A stretch of 48,339 nt of DNA. Origin: Mycobacterium persicum (lineage in GTDB: Bacteria; Actinomycetota; Actinomycetes; Mycobacteriales; Mycobacteriaceae). Every line of letters begins with the position of its first letter. The stretch's first letter is position 1. The position numbers were made by a program, and so were the translations under genes. The notes below the pieces were generated by a model. It was not told where the DNA came from and searched no databases. It worked only from the letters and a program-made list of their open reading frames with translations. This document shows, piece by piece, positions 7,475 to 17,557 of this stretch. The stretch lies in NCBI RefSeq assembly GCF_002086675.1, contig NZ_MVIF01000034.1:1-48339 (forward strand). The letters run 5' to 3'.

Positions 7475-9000
7475 CCGTCGTCTCCTGTTTTGGTCGAGTT
7501 TTCGACGGAGTATCTGACTCCGTCGGGCCCTACCAGTTCACCGCTCTGAGGGCTGTAGACCGCCGTGGGCGGCCCGCCCGGAGTGTAGACACAGGGGTTG
7601 GGCTGCTGTCCGTTGCACTGCACAGTACCCGAACCGGGCCGCTGCAGCGGGTCACTGACCGGCGGCGGCGTCCCGCCCGGAGGCAGTCTATCGGCCGGTG
7701 CCGGGTTCATCCCGTTATTGACCGATGGCGCCGGGATCACCAAGCCGGGCTTGACCGGCTGATCGCAGCGCGCCGCCGGCGCCGGGCAGGTCAACAGCTG
7801 GTTGGGGTCGCCGTACCACGGATTGGTACCCGCCGGCACGTATGGTTTCGGGTCGCGGCACTCCCGCGGCGTCGCCGCTCGCTTGCCCGGGACGTCAACG
7901 CACGGAATGTTGCGTGACCCGCGCACGCTGTTGGCCGGGGTATCCATCGGAATCTTGCAGTACGTGCCTGTCGGCAACGGCTGCAGGCTGGTGTCGGCAA
8001 AAGATCGCCACTCCGAGGCAGGGATGAACCCGGTCAGACACGGCGGCGGCTGGTTGATCGCCAACGCCAGGTCCAGGGCGGCCATGTTGGGGAACGGCGC
8101 GGCCACTGTCTGCGCGATCGAAGCACCCTGCGGCAAGAACACCAACACCTGCTCGACGCCCTTGTGGTAGCGCTTGAGCAAGTCGAACACCACTTCGAGG
8201 TTCGCCAGCGTCTGCGGCAGCGAATCACGCACGTCGGTGAAGACCTCGTTCAGCTGGTCAGCGGTCGGAGCTGATTGGGACAGAATGCTCTTCACGTTCT
8301 GGTCCCGTTTCGCGGTCTGAGCGGCCAGCGTGTTGAGGTTGCGCGCCCAGCGTTCGATCGCGTCGCCCGAGGTGACTTGGCTTTGCAGGATCGGGCCGGA
8401 GTGGTCGATGATGTCGTTGACGTCGTTGATCTGGGTGCGGAAGTCACCGACGATCGCCTGCGTGGCGTCGACCAGCCGTTGCAGGGCGGGGCCCAAACCA
8501 CCTACGGCTTGCGCCGTTTCGTCGAGCAGCACGGGGATCTTGTCCGCCGGCAACACCTGAAGGCCGCGGTTAGCGGTGTCCAGGGCCGGCCCGATCTCAC
8601 TGGGCACCGTCCCCTTGGTGATCGTCTGTCCGGGCGAAAAGACCTTGCCCGGGTTGCCTGTCGACACCAAGTCCAGGTACTGCTCACCGACCGCCGATAC
8701 CGAATGCACGTTCGCCGACGCATCGACCGGAATCTTGTAGCGGCTGTCAATGCTCATCGTCGCCTCGGCGCCGGTGGGCGTCGGCTCCACGTCGGTGACC
8801 TTGCCGATGGTGACGCCGCGATAAGTCACGTTGGCCGTCGGGTAAAGGCCACCCGATGCCGGCAGCTCCGCCTTGAGCGTGTAGCGGCCGATGCCCGCCA
8901 GCGATGGAATCCGCAGGTAGTAAACCCCCAGGACCAACAGTGAGACCACGGTCAGGACCGCGAACACGATCAACTGGCGTTTGATGAAGGGAGTCAGCAT
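7444..9000 (-). CDS. mce1F: Mce1F, substrate-binding subunit of the Mce1 lipid importer
   Basis: The 518-aa product has an N-terminal transmembrane anchor (about 10-30), the MlaD/MCE domain (about 38-115, with LYPTANVTYRGVTIGKV), a long helical domain (about 120-330) and a proline-rich C-terminal tail from about 400. MCE proteins form the periplasmic channel of an importer that in M. tuberculosis Mce1 carries fatty acids. Length agrees with Mce1F (about 515 aa). It overlaps lprK by 7 bases and is the last mce gene before the accessory genes. Confidence 0.95.
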   Translation of the reverse strand: MLTPFIKRQLIVFAVLTVVSLLVLGVYYLRIPSLAGIGRYTLKAELPASGGLYPTANVTYRGVTIGKVTDVEPTPTGAEATMSIDSRYKIPVDASANVHSVSAVGEQYLDLVSTGNPGKVFSPGQTITKGTVPSEIGPALDTANRGLQVLPADKIPVLLDETAQAVGGLGPALQRLVDATQAIVGDFRTQINDVNDIIDHSGPILQSQVTSGDAIERWARNLNTLAAQTAKRDQNVKSILSQSAPTADQLNEVFTDVRDSLPQTLANLEVVFDLLKRYHKGVEQVLVFLPQGASIAQTVAAPFPNMAALDLALAINQPPPCLTGFIPASEWRSFADTSLQPLPTGTYCKIPMDTPANSVRGSRNIPCVDVPGKRAATPRECRDPKPYVPAGTNPWYGDPNQLLTCPAPAARCDQPVKPGLVIPAPSVNNGMNPAPADRLPPGGTPPPVSDPLQRPGSGTVQCNGQQPNPCVYTPGGPPTAVYSPQSGELVGPDGVRYSVENSTKTGDDGWKEMLAPAG

Positions 9001-10229
9001 TGCCGGTCGCCCCTTTCCACCAGCGGTCCGCCGGGCGCGTCGTTCGGGTTCGGCGTGTAGCGGACGTCGGGGATCATCGTCTCGGGATCGCGACCGAAGG
9101 ACTGCTCGAGCGCGCGCAAGGCTCCGGAAAAGCCGGTGCCGGTGAGCAAGGCGTTGTCCATGGCGCTGAAGGTCACGTCAATCGTGGCCGACACGTTCTG
9201 GTAGTCGCCGCGGAACAGCTTCGGCACGGTATCGATGTCGTACGGCTGGGTGAGAATCAGCTTCAGCGCGCCGATCAGATACTGCGACCCGCGGCCGAGT
9301 TCCTTGAGCGGGCATTGCAGCGCCTGCAAGTCGGTATGCAGCGGGCCACGCGCCTCCGACAGGTATTGGTCGGTGACCTGGGTGAGCTGTCCCAACGCGT
9401 CGACGGCGTTGATGAGCAGGTCACGTGTGTCGGCGAAGTGCTTGATCAGCGGCGGGATGTCGGTCAGTACCCGGTCCAGCACATCGGATCGGCGACCCAC
9501 GTACACCAGCAAACGGTTGGTGGAGTCGATAGCGTGGGTGATGTCATCGCGTTGCTGGTTGAGCTGGTCGGTAAAGGTGTCCAGCTTGGTCAGGAAGGCC
9601 CGAATCTGGTCGGCCCGCCCGTGGAAGATGTTGTAGACCTCGTTCTGGAGCACCTCGAGATTCGGGATGCCGCCACCGCGCAAAATCATCGAGATGCTGG
9701 CCAATGTTTGCTCGGTGTTGGGATATGCGGAGGAGTTCTTCAACGAAATGGTGCAATCCTGCTTGCGGTGCGGCGGCGGGCACAGCGGCTGCGGCGACGG
9801 ATCCGGCGGCGCCGCGAGCTCCACATGCTGAGAACCCAGCAAACTGGTCTGGCCAATCTTCGCGGTGGCGTTCCTCGGTAGCTTGACACCTTTGTCGATC
9901 CCCAGCTTGAGGGTCGCTATCCAGTTCTCCAATCTGATGTCACGTATCGAGCCGACCGTGACGTCGGCGACCATCACCTTGCTGTTGCCGTTGATCGCCA
10001 GCGTGTCGGGCACCTGCACATAGAGGACGTACGACCCGTCCCCGGTGCCCGGACCACCCGGAATCGACACATTGGAGATCCCGCGCCAGCCGCACGAACT
10101 CAGCATCAGCGCGACCATCAGCAACGCCAACGCCTGCCAGGCGCGGTGACGGACGCGTCCCACGGCTCGCCGCGGTGCCCACTGGCTCGGCTTGCTCTTC
10201 GCGCGTACCGCGCTCATCGCGCCCCTCAC
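8994..10229 (-). CDS. lprK: LprK (Mce1E), lipoprotein subunit of the Mce1 importer
   Basis: The 411-aa product has a long basic N-region followed by a hydrophobic stretch and a clear lipobox LSSC with Cys46 as the predicted lipidated residue, which identifies the E-type, lipoprotein member of the operon. The MCE domain follows (about 60-145, with TLAINGNSKVMVADVTVGSI), then a helical domain and a short tail. Start codons cluster at the N-terminus; the ATG at 10229 overlaps mce1D by 4 bases, and the second Met is four residues further in. Slightly longer than M. tuberculosis LprK (about 390 aa). Confidence 0.94.
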   Translation of the reverse strand: MRGAMSAVRAKSKPSQWAPRRAVGRVRHRAWQALALLMVALMLSSCGWRGISNVSIPGGPGTGDGSYVLYVQVPDTLAINGNSKVMVADVTVGSIRDIRLENWIATLKLGIDKGVKLPRNATAKIGQTSLLGSQHVELAAPPDPSPQPLCPPPHRKQDCTISLKNSSAYPNTEQTLASISMILRGGGIPNLEVLQNEVYNIFHGRADQIRAFLTKLDTFTDQLNQQRDDITHAIDSTNRLLVYVGRRSDVLDRVLTDIPPLIKHFADTRDLLINAVDALGQLTQVTDQYLSEARGPLHTDLQALQCPLKELGRGSQYLIGALKLILTQPYDIDTVPKLFRGDYQNVSATIDVTFSAMDNALLTGTGFSGALRALEQSFGRDPETMIPDVRYTPNPNDAPGGPLVERGDRQC

Positions 10230-11833
10230 TGGCCTGCTCCTGCCTCAGCCGGAAGTGGAGCGCCTACCGGCGCGGGCGCCGCGCCTGGACCGGGCGTCGG
10301 GGCAACCGGTCCCGGGATCACCCCCGGGCCAGGCGGCGGCGGCTGGATCGGCACCGGTGCCTGCAAACCGATCGGCGGCAACACCGGGTACTCGTCATAG
10401 GCGTTCGGCGGTCCGGGTGGCGTCTGCAAGGTGGACTGAACGGGCGGGATGTCCGGGCCTCCCATGAGTTCGGCCAGCGACTCGGGGGTCATCAGACCCG
10501 CGGTGATCGGCCCTACCTGCTGCCCCTGCATGCCGGGGGCGACAATCCAGCCCGGCTGGGTGTTGCGGTGCGACAACGGAGTATCCGGCACCCAGATCCC
10601 CGGGACGGTGGTGTCCTTGTACCCGTTTGGCGGCTGCAACCGCGGCTCGGAGTAGGCGACCTGCTTGGGCAGCACTTCGGCGGTGCTGAAGAAGTTCACC
10701 CCGAACGGGAAGTAGTTGAACTTGATCGCATCCAGGATCGGCGCCAGGTACTGCGCACACAACTCAGCGGACTCCTGATATCCAAGTCGGCTGGCGGCCT
10801 GAATAGAGCTGCAGACGAACTGCATCGGGTTGGCAAAGGATGTGATCTCCGGGATGGCCACGACGGACCCGTGCGACGGATGGTAGATCTGGTTGACGTT
10901 CGACGCCGCCGTCGGCAGCACGTGCAAGGCGGTCTCCAAGCCGTTCAACGGCTCGGGTTGCAGCAGCGTGTTGGTCGCCTCGGCCAGGTTGTTGACATCG
11001 TGAGTCAACACCTCGCGGTTCTTGTCGAGGAACGGCCGGATCGTCGTCAGCAAGCTGTCGAACTGCTGTAACGCATTGGAAAGGGCTTGGTCGGAGCTGA
11101 CCAGCCGGCCGGTGAGGTCGGCCAGGTTCTGGTTCAACGCCACGAACTGCTGGTCGTCCTGGTGCAGCGCGTTGACGAACAGCGCCAGGCTGCGGACCAC
11201 CGCGAAGAAGTCGCCACGGCCTTCGTTGAGCGCGGTCAGCGCGCGCGACAGGCTGTCCAGCGTGGTGTTGAATTGCTTGCCCTTGCCTTCCAGCCCGTAG
11301 GCGAAGGATTCGAGTACCTCACCGAACGGTCCCTTGGGCTGCTGCGGGGTGGGGCCGAGCTTGTCGATGATGTTGGTGATGCTGTTGCGCAGCTCGTCCC
11401 ACTCCACCGGCACCTGGGTGCGCTCGATCGGAATGACCGCGTTGTCGGCCAGCACCGGGCCGCCTTTGTAAGGCGGCTCCAGCTGGATCGAACGCGACGC
11501 CACCAGGGTCGGGTTGAGGATCACCGCCGAGGCGTTGGCCGGCACCTTGTACTGGTTCTGATAGTGGAAGGTGACCTTCATCTTGTCGCCGGCCGCTTCG
11601 ATGCTGTCGATCTTGCCCACCTGCAGGCCCATGATCTGGACCTTGTCACCGGGGTACAGCGCATTTGCGGCAGGGAAATACGCAACCACGGTGTTGTTGG
11701 TCAGCTTCTGGTAGAGCCGCCAGCCGACAAACGCCGCCACCAGGGCCAAGATCACGATCAGCGTTCCGATGATCACCGTCGCCCGCGTCATCCTCGGAAG
11801 CCGCAGGTTGCGGATGTCAAAGACGGTGCTCAA
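10226..11833 (-). CDS. mce1D: Mce1D, substrate-binding subunit of the Mce1 lipid importer
   Basis: The 535-aa product shows one transmembrane helix (about 18-38), an MCE domain (about 45-130, with ALYPGDKVQIMGLQVGKI), a helical domain (about 135-300), and a C-terminal part that becomes very rich in Pro and Gly from about 470. Length matches Mce1D (about 530 aa). It overlaps the neighbouring genes by 4 bases on both sides, as expected for a tightly coupled operon. Confidence 0.95.
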   Translation of the reverse strand: MSTVFDIRNLRLPRMTRATVIIGTLIVILALVAAFVGWRLYQKLTNNTVVAYFPAANALYPGDKVQIMGLQVGKIDSIEAAGDKMKVTFHYQNQYKVPANASAVILNPTLVASRSIQLEPPYKGGPVLADNAVIPIERTQVPVEWDELRNSITNIIDKLGPTPQQPKGPFGEVLESFAYGLEGKGKQFNTTLDSLSRALTALNEGRGDFFAVVRSLALFVNALHQDDQQFVALNQNLADLTGRLVSSDQALSNALQQFDSLLTTIRPFLDKNREVLTHDVNNLAEATNTLLQPEPLNGLETALHVLPTAASNVNQIYHPSHGSVVAIPEITSFANPMQFVCSSIQAASRLGYQESAELCAQYLAPILDAIKFNYFPFGVNFFSTAEVLPKQVAYSEPRLQPPNGYKDTTVPGIWVPDTPLSHRNTQPGWIVAPGMQGQQVGPITAGLMTPESLAELMGGPDIPPVQSTLQTPPGPPNAYDEYPVLPPIGLQAPVPIQPPPPGPGVIPGPVAPTPGPGAAPAPVGAPLPAEAGAGQ

Positions 11834-13419
11834 TTCTGGCTCCCTCCAGTCACACCGCTACCGCCGGTGCCTCCTGGGTTGATATAGGGGTCGGGCAGCT
11901 GCGGCCCCGGCCCGGGCGGCGCGGGCGGACCCGGCGGTAGCCCTGGCGCGAACGTCGACGGCGGAGGTGTCGGGCCGGCCGGCGCCAGTTGCTCGGTGCG
12001 CGCCCCCGGCGGAGCGTTCGGTGGCAGCGGCACCGGGGTACCCGGAACGTCCGGCGGCGGGTCGCCCGGACGCCCCGCGATCGGGATGCCCGGTGTCGGC
12101 GGCAGGCCGTTCGGGTTCGGTGGGGACGCCTCGACATCCAGCGGCGCCGGGAAGTTCGGCCCCCCGAACGGGCCGAGGAGTGCGCCAGCGCAGGGCAGCG
12201 GGTTCCATGGCCGCGGCAACCCCTCGTCGCCGACCGTGACATTGCCGCCGGGATTGGCCGGCGTGTACGAGCAAGGTGAACCGGGCGGGACGGCCGGCCC
12301 CGGGTGCTCGGGCGTGCCCTCCAGCACACCCGGCGCCGGCGGCGGCGCGCCGTTGGGGAAGCGGGTGCCGTTGGGATCGGGCCAGCGGAATTCCGGCAAG
12401 CCGGCACTGCGCCAGAAATTCTCCGGGTCCAGGCCACGCTTCTTGAATGCGGCGTCGATGAACGGCTGCAGAATCTGCCCCGGAACCAGGTTGTGGATGA
12501 CCACTTTGAAGAAGGGCCCGGACGCGATTGACTCGTTCAGCGACGGCAGGAATCCGCCGACCATCAGGAGCCCGTTTGCCAGGTCGTCTTTGCGCTCAAC
12601 CAGGATGTCGCTGACCTGACGCAGCTGCTCGAGCACATGGTTGAGATTCGGGTTGTCGTTGATCAGCCCCTGCACCTGGGCCGAGAACGACGCGATGTTG
12701 GCCAGGAGTGCGTCGATGGCGCGCCCGCGTTCGTTGAACGCGGCGATCAACGTCTTGGCGTTGACCAACAGCCGGTCCACCTGCTGGCTGCGGTCCCCCA
12801 GGATGCTGGCCACCTGGTTGGCCTGCGCCAGCAGGTGCTTGATCTCCTCGTCGCGCTTGCCGATGGTGTCGGAGAACTTGGCCACGCCCTCGAGCGTGGC
12901 GCTCAGATGCGGGTAGGTCTGGTCGATGGTCTGCGACAACACATGCAGCGACTGCTTGACCGTGTCGATGTCCCAGCCGGTGGCCGCCTTGGTGACATCG
13001 AAGAAGGCGTCATAAATCTGGTACGGAGTGGTGCTCTGGCCCAATGGCAACGTGCCCCCCGGGCGCAGCGGCTGGTTGCCGCGCGCCTCGATCTCGAGGA
13101 CCTTCTTGCCGAGGATGGTGTCGGTTCGGATCGCCAGCCGGCTTTCGGTACCGATGACATTGGTGCCGACCGAGAATTTGATCTTGATGTGGTCACCGTC
13201 GATCGACAGGGCCTCGACCTTTCCGACATCCATGCCGGCGATGCGCACCTTGTCACCCTTGTTGAGACCGCCGGAGTCGGTGAACTGCCCGTAGTAGCTA
13301 GGCCGTGCGAACAACATGGGGACGCTAGTGAAGCTTTGACCGACGGCGACGACGATGATCATCACCACGATGCCCATGAGGCCGATACGAAGCCGATTGG
13401 GAGGTTCCAGCGTTCTCAT
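11830..13419 (-). CDS. mce1C: Mce1C, substrate-binding subunit of the Mce1 lipid importer
   Basis: This protein has an N-terminal membrane helix (about 12-35), an MCE domain (about 40-115, with LNKGDKVRIAGMDVGKV), a helical domain to about 300 and a proline- and glycine-rich tail of some 150 residues ending GGSGVTGGSQN. The frame opens at 13431, but I choose the ATG at 13419 (529 aa): it gives an N-terminus MRTLEPPNR identical to the M. tuberculosis protein as I remember it, and a classic ATGA overlap with mce1B. The long tail is predicted to be disordered and extracytoplasmic. Confidence 0.95.
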   Translation of the reverse strand: MRTLEPPNRLRIGLMGIVVMIIVVAVGQSFTSVPMLFARPSYYGQFTDSGGLNKGDKVRIAGMDVGKVEALSIDGDHIKIKFSVGTNVIGTESRLAIRTDTILGKKVLEIEARGNQPLRPGGTLPLGQSTTPYQIYDAFFDVTKAATGWDIDTVKQSLHVLSQTIDQTYPHLSATLEGVAKFSDTIGKRDEEIKHLLAQANQVASILGDRSQQVDRLLVNAKTLIAAFNERGRAIDALLANIASFSAQVQGLINDNPNLNHVLEQLRQVSDILVERKDDLANGLLMVGGFLPSLNESIASGPFFKVVIHNLVPGQILQPFIDAAFKKRGLDPENFWRSAGLPEFRWPDPNGTRFPNGAPPPAPGVLEGTPEHPGPAVPPGSPCSYTPANPGGNVTVGDEGLPRPWNPLPCAGALLGPFGGPNFPAPLDVEASPPNPNGLPPTPGIPIAGRPGDPPPDVPGTPVPLPPNAPPGARTEQLAPAGPTPPPSTFAPGLPPGPPAPPGPGPQLPDPYINPGGTGGSGVTGGSQN

Positions 13420-14456
13420 TGTGGCGTGCACCTACCCGTCGGCTGGGTGAAGAGCCGGACCGTACGCACCGGTCCGCCGGGCTGCAGCCCATTGATTCTG
13501 AGGCTGATATCGCAGGAGTAGAAGTTCACGAAGTCCCCGTAGGACCCGATGGTGCGCCCGATCATGTTCAGCGCGGTCGGGACCTTGTGCAGGAAATCGT
13601 TCAACTCCTGACGCTGGTCGATGAGCGGCTGCTGGACGGCGTCGAGGTAGTTGACGGTCTTGTGCAGCAGTGCGCGGTCCTCGGCCAGCAGATCGGCCAC
13701 GGTCCCGGCGGCGTTGCTGATATGCACGACGCCGTCCGCCAACTGAGTACGGTGGTCCTTCAACCCGGTGATCAGCACCTCCAGGTTGTTGACGGTCTGA
13801 TCGAAGTCCTTGCGATGGCGAACCGTGGTGTCCAGCACGGTGTTCAGGTTCTTCACCACCTCGCCGATGGCTTGGTCGCGTTCGGCGATCTGTGAGGTCA
13901 GCTGCGCGGTCTGGTCGAGAATGTCGTTGATGGTGCCGCCCTGACCCTGAAACACGGTGATCAGCGCCGAGGCGATGGTGTTGACCTTGTCCGGGTCCAG
14001 CGCCCGGAACACCGGCTTGAAACCGCCGATCAGTGCGTCGAGGTCGAGCGCCGGCGAGGTACGCGATAACGGAATGAACCCACCCGGTCGCATGACCCGG
14101 TCGCTGCCCTCGCCGTCACCACGCTTGAGCTCCAGGTATCGATTGCCGATCAGGTCGAGGTAGCGGATCTGCGCCGTGGTCGATTGGTAAAGAGGTATCG
14201 AGCGGTCGACGTCGAAATCCACCCGGACCCGTTTGCCGCCGTCTACCAGCGACACGTTTTTGACCTTGCCGATCTCCACCCCCGAGGCGCGGACGAATTG
14301 TCCGGCCCGCAGCCCGCTGACGTTGCTGAACTCAGCGGAGTAGCCGTAGGTGCGGTCGAAGCGGATCTGACCGAAAACGATGACGATCATCACGCTGAAC
14401 AGCACCAGCACCAGTGCGAAGGCGCCGAGTTTTATTGCAGTACCGGTGATTTTCAT
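13416..14456 (-). CDS. mce1B: Mce1B, substrate-binding subunit of the Mce1 lipid importer
   Basis: The 346-aa product has a transmembrane helix at about 10-30, an MCE domain (about 35-120, with LRAGQFVRASGVEIGKVKNV) and a helical domain. It lacks the long proline-rich tail of Mce1C, D and F, as is usual for B-type subunits, and has exactly the length I recall for M. tuberculosis Mce1B. It overlaps mce1A by 4 bases. Confidence 0.95.
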   Translation of the reverse strand: MKITGTAIKLGAFALVLVLFSVMIVIVFGQIRFDRTYGYSAEFSNVSGLRAGQFVRASGVEIGKVKNVSLVDGGKRVRVDFDVDRSIPLYQSTTAQIRYLDLIGNRYLELKRGDGEGSDRVMRPGGFIPLSRTSPALDLDALIGGFKPVFRALDPDKVNTIASALITVFQGQGGTINDILDQTAQLTSQIAERDQAIGEVVKNLNTVLDTTVRHRKDFDQTVNNLEVLITGLKDHRTQLADGVVHISNAAGTVADLLAEDRALLHKTVNYLDAVQQPLIDQRQELNDFLHKVPTALNMIGRTIGSYGDFVNFYSCDISLRINGLQPGGPVRTVRLFTQPTGRCTPQ

Positions 14457-15772
14457 GGGTTGATCGTGTTGTCCCCTACTTGACGGCCCCAGACGTATTC
14501 GATCGCGTAGGGCGAACCGGTCTCCAGGTGGTTATAGGGAGCGATGCTGTTGCCGGTGTCCATCACCAACTCGGGCGCCGGCCAGAAATCGTGGGTGATC
14601 TGCTGCCAGCAGCCCGGCGCACCACCGGGGCCGCCATGTGCGTTGACCCGCGGCAGGTTTTCCGGATACATGTAGGGATTCGGTGCGCCGCCGACCACTC
14701 CGGCGGCCAGCCCGCCGATCTGTGACAGCAGCAGCGGCACCAGCGACGTCGGATTCAGCATCAATCCCAACCCGGACAGCAGCTCGCTGTGCGTGGCCAG
14801 CGAATAGCCGTTGCCGCCGAGGAAAGTGGCGGCCTTGGGCTCGATGTCGTGATAGTTGCGCAATGTGCAATACAGCTCCGGGCTGTAGGTGTCCAGCAAC
14901 TGAGCACTGGGCACCAGGTCGGCGGCGCCACGCGCCAGATACGGGCCACCCCGGCCGAAAACGTCCGCGCCGGTGTTGCCGAACCCGACCGCCGCCAGCA
15001 AAGCGGCATCCAATTCGCGCTGATGCTGGTTGATGGTGCGCGCCGTCGGCACCGAATTGTCAAGGAAGTCGAACAAATCCGGCGACGCGTTGGCGTAGAC
15101 GTCGCCGAGCGCCGCCAACTGCTGAATGTCGCGGCGGGCCTGCGGCATCCGCGGGTTGACGTCATCGAGAATCGCGTTGGCGTTGACGATCGATTGCCCG
15201 AAGCGATCGCCCAATCCGGTCAGCGCCTGCGCGGCCGCGCTGAGCGTCAGATTGAGCTTGACCGGGTCCACCTTCTCGGCAATCGAGGTGATGGTCTGGA
15301 ACAAGGTATTGATCTCGGTCGTCACGCCGACGGCATTGATGACGCTCTTGGGGGTGAGGTGACCCTTCGAGATGACATTGCCGCGGTCGTCTCGTGGCGT
15401 CGTCAGCGACACATACTTGCCGCCGAACACCGTCGTCGCCTTGATTTGCGCGTTGACGTTTTCCGGTACCAGCGACAGGTACTTCGGATTCACGTTCAAG
15501 ACGAACTTGGCGGCGGGTTTGCCGTCGCGGGTGATCTCCGAGATGCTGTCGACCCGGCCGATCTGCACGCCGTTGTAGGTGACCTTCGAGCCGGGATCCA
15601 TCACCAGGCCGGCTCGGTCGGAAAACATCGTCAGCTTGACCTTCGGGGTGAAATCCCCACGAAACTGCAGGTAGACCAACACGAATATGACGAGCGCGAG
15701 CACCAGAAAGACGACGCCCGCCGTCTTGTACGGCGGATCGCTGACCTTGTTGACCTTGGCCGGCATCGTCAT
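14453..15772 (-). CDS. mce1A: Mce1A, substrate-binding subunit of the Mce1 lipid importer
   Basis: The 439-aa product is the first MCE subunit of the operon: transmembrane helix at about 18-38, MCE domain (about 45-130, with MDPGSKVTYNGVQIGRV) and a helical domain, ending in a Trp/Tyr-containing segment rather than a proline-rich tail. In M. tuberculosis Mce1A has been tied to host-cell entry and to fatty acid import. It starts 4 bases after the yrbE1B stop. Confidence 0.95.
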   Translation of the reverse strand: MTMPAKVNKVSDPPYKTAGVVFLVLALVIFVLVYLQFRGDFTPKVKLTMFSDRAGLVMDPGSKVTYNGVQIGRVDSISEITRDGKPAAKFVLNVNPKYLSLVPENVNAQIKATTVFGGKYVSLTTPRDDRGNVISKGHLTPKSVINAVGVTTEINTLFQTITSIAEKVDPVKLNLTLSAAAQALTGLGDRFGQSIVNANAILDDVNPRMPQARRDIQQLAALGDVYANASPDLFDFLDNSVPTARTINQHQRELDAALLAAVGFGNTGADVFGRGGPYLARGAADLVPSAQLLDTYSPELYCTLRNYHDIEPKAATFLGGNGYSLATHSELLSGLGLMLNPTSLVPLLLSQIGGLAAGVVGGAPNPYMYPENLPRVNAHGGPGGAPGCWQQITHDFWPAPELVMDTGNSIAPYNHLETGSPYAIEYVWGRQVGDNTINP

Positions 15773-15776
15773 GGCG

Positions 15777-16646
15777 CTACACCGTCAGTGCGAAGTTGGG
15801 GTCGACGCCGTAGAGCGCCAACGCGGCGGACAAGACGACCACGGGAATCGAAACCAGCGAGAAACGCATCGATCGGCCGACGGCCTCGCCGACACCGACG
15901 GGGCCGCCGCCGGCGCTGTACCCGTAGTAGCAGTGACTGACCATCACCACCGCGGTGATGATGATCGCCTCCAGAAACGACCAGAAGACGTCGTCGGGCC
16001 GCAGGAACGTGCGGAAGTAGTGCTCGTAGGTGCCGGTCGACTGGCCATAAAGCACCGTCGTGGTGATCTGCGGGGACAGGAACGCCATGATCATCGCCAT
16101 CGCATAAAGCGGGATGATCACCGTCAGCCCTGCCAGGATCCGGGTGGTCGCCAGGAAGCAGACCGACTTGATGCCCATCACTTCCAGGGCGTCGATCTCT
16201 TCGCTGATTCGCATTGCGCCCAGCTCGGCGGTGGCACCGGCGCCGACCGTTGCCGCCATGGCCACACCGGTGACCACCGGCGCGGCGATGCGGACGTTGA
16301 TCAGCGCGGCGAAAAAGCCGGTGAACGCCTCCACACCGATGTTCCCCAGCGACGCGAAACCCTGGATGGCGACCAGCGAACTGCCGGACAACGTCACAAA
16401 ACCGACGATCGCGGCGGTGCCGCCGACCACTGCCATCGCACCGGTGCCCATTCCGATCTGAGCGATCAACCGAAGGGTTTCCTTGCGGTAGCGGCTCAGC
16501 GCAAACGGGACGTTCCCGAGACTGACCAGCGTGAACCAGGCCAGTCGGCCGGTCGTGTCCAGTCCGCGGATCGCGGCCCCGCCATATCGGTTCAGATTGG
16601 CGGTGGCCCTGGGGAATCGGGCGCGCAATACCGCAGAAGTCGCCAT
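15777..16646 (-). CDS. yrbE1B: YrbE1B, MlaE-family permease of the Mce1 importer
   Basis: A 289-aa MlaE-type integral membrane protein with about five to six hydrophobic segments. It carries the EEIDALEVMGIKSVCFLATTR loop, the conserved cytoplasmic helix thought to contact the ATPase (MceG/Mkl, normally encoded elsewhere and not in this window). With YrbE1A it forms the permease core. The gene starts 1 base after the yrbE1A stop. Confidence 0.95.
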   Translation of the reverse strand: MATSAVLRARFPRATANLNRYGGAAIRGLDTTGRLAWFTLVSLGNVPFALSRYRKETLRLIAQIGMGTGAMAVVGGTAAIVGFVTLSGSSLVAIQGFASLGNIGVEAFTGFFAALINVRIAAPVVTGVAMAATVGAGATAELGAMRISEEIDALEVMGIKSVCFLATTRILAGLTVIIPLYAMAMIMAFLSPQITTTVLYGQSTGTYEHYFRTFLRPDDVFWSFLEAIIITAVVMVSHCYYGYSAGGGPVGVGEAVGRSMRFSLVSIPVVVLSAALALYGVDPNFALTV

Positions 16647-16647
16647 G

Positions 16648-17454
16648 TCAGTGCCCCGTCCCGAACCGGACGCCGACCGTGGTCAGCACCACGTTGACCG
16701 CGAAAAGTGCGACCACGCAGAGCACGACGGTCTCGTTGACGGCGGTGCCCAAACCCTTGGAGCCACCCCGGACGGTCAGCCCGCGGTAGCAGCCGACCAG
16801 CCCGGCGATAAGTCCGAACGTCGCCGCCTTGACCATTGCGATGACCACCTCCGGCAGGCCGGTAATGGTGGTGAGCGTGGCCAGGTAAGCCCCGCCCGAC
16901 ACGTTTTGCAGATAAACACCAAACAGATAACCGCCCACCAGCCCGACGGTGATCACCAGGGCGTTGAGCAACGTGGCGATGAGCGTCGCGGCTATGACCC
17001 GGGGAACGACGAGCCGGTGGATGGGGTCGATGCCCAGCACTTCCATCGCGTCGATCTCCTCACGGATGGTGCGGGCACCCAGATCGGCGCAGATGGCCGT
17101 CGACCCGGCGCCGGCCACCACCAGCACCGTGACCTGCGGGCCGAGCTGGGTGACGGCTCCGATCGCCGCGCCGGCACCGGAGAGGTCGGCGGCGCCGAAC
17201 TGGGCCAGCAGCACGTTGAGCGTGAAGATCAGCAGGACGGTGAACGGCACCGAGACCAAGATGGCCGGCAGCAGCGCGACCCTCATGATGAACCAGCACT
17301 GCAGGATGAACTCGCGCCATTGGAATGGCCGGCGAAACAGCGCCTTTCCGGTCAACACACACATCCGGAAGAATCCGCCGACGAGTGTGAGGGGCGTTTC
17401 CAACTGGTCCCGCAGATAGCCCATCAGGTGCGGACGCGTCGAGGTCGTCGTCAC
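16648..17454 (-). CDS. yrbE1A: YrbE1A, MlaE-family permease of the Mce1 importer
   Basis: A 268-aa MlaE-type permease subunit. The coupling loop EEIDAMEVLGIDPIHRLVVPR sits near residue 130, and a glycine-rich GVRFGTGH ends the protein. The GTG start has a strong GAGGAGG site 6 bases upstream. The 216-base gap back to fadD5 holds its own promoter and a palindrome, so yrbE1A can be transcribed without fadD5. Confidence 0.95.
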   Translation of the reverse strand: MTTTSTRPHLMGYLRDQLETPLTLVGGFFRMCVLTGKALFRRPFQWREFILQCWFIMRVALLPAILVSVPFTVLLIFTLNVLLAQFGAADLSGAGAAIGAVTQLGPQVTVLVVAGAGSTAICADLGARTIREEIDAMEVLGIDPIHRLVVPRVIAATLIATLLNALVITVGLVGGYLFGVYLQNVSGGAYLATLTTITGLPEVVIAMVKAATFGLIAGLVGCYRGLTVRGGSKGLGTAVNETVVLCVVALFAVNVVLTTVGVRFGTGH

Positions 17455-17557
17455 TGTCGCCTCCTCACCGTGGGACCGCTCGGGTTGCGGCGTAACGGCC
17501 GATCATGTCGCACGCCTTCCTCCTTGCCCCATCCCTAGGTGTGTGACCGTCGGCTCC

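Noticed and set aside
8994..17454. Long plus-strand frames opposite the mce1 genes
   Set aside because: They mirror the GC-rich third positions of real minus-strand genes and have Arg/His/Gly-rich compositions typical of shadows.
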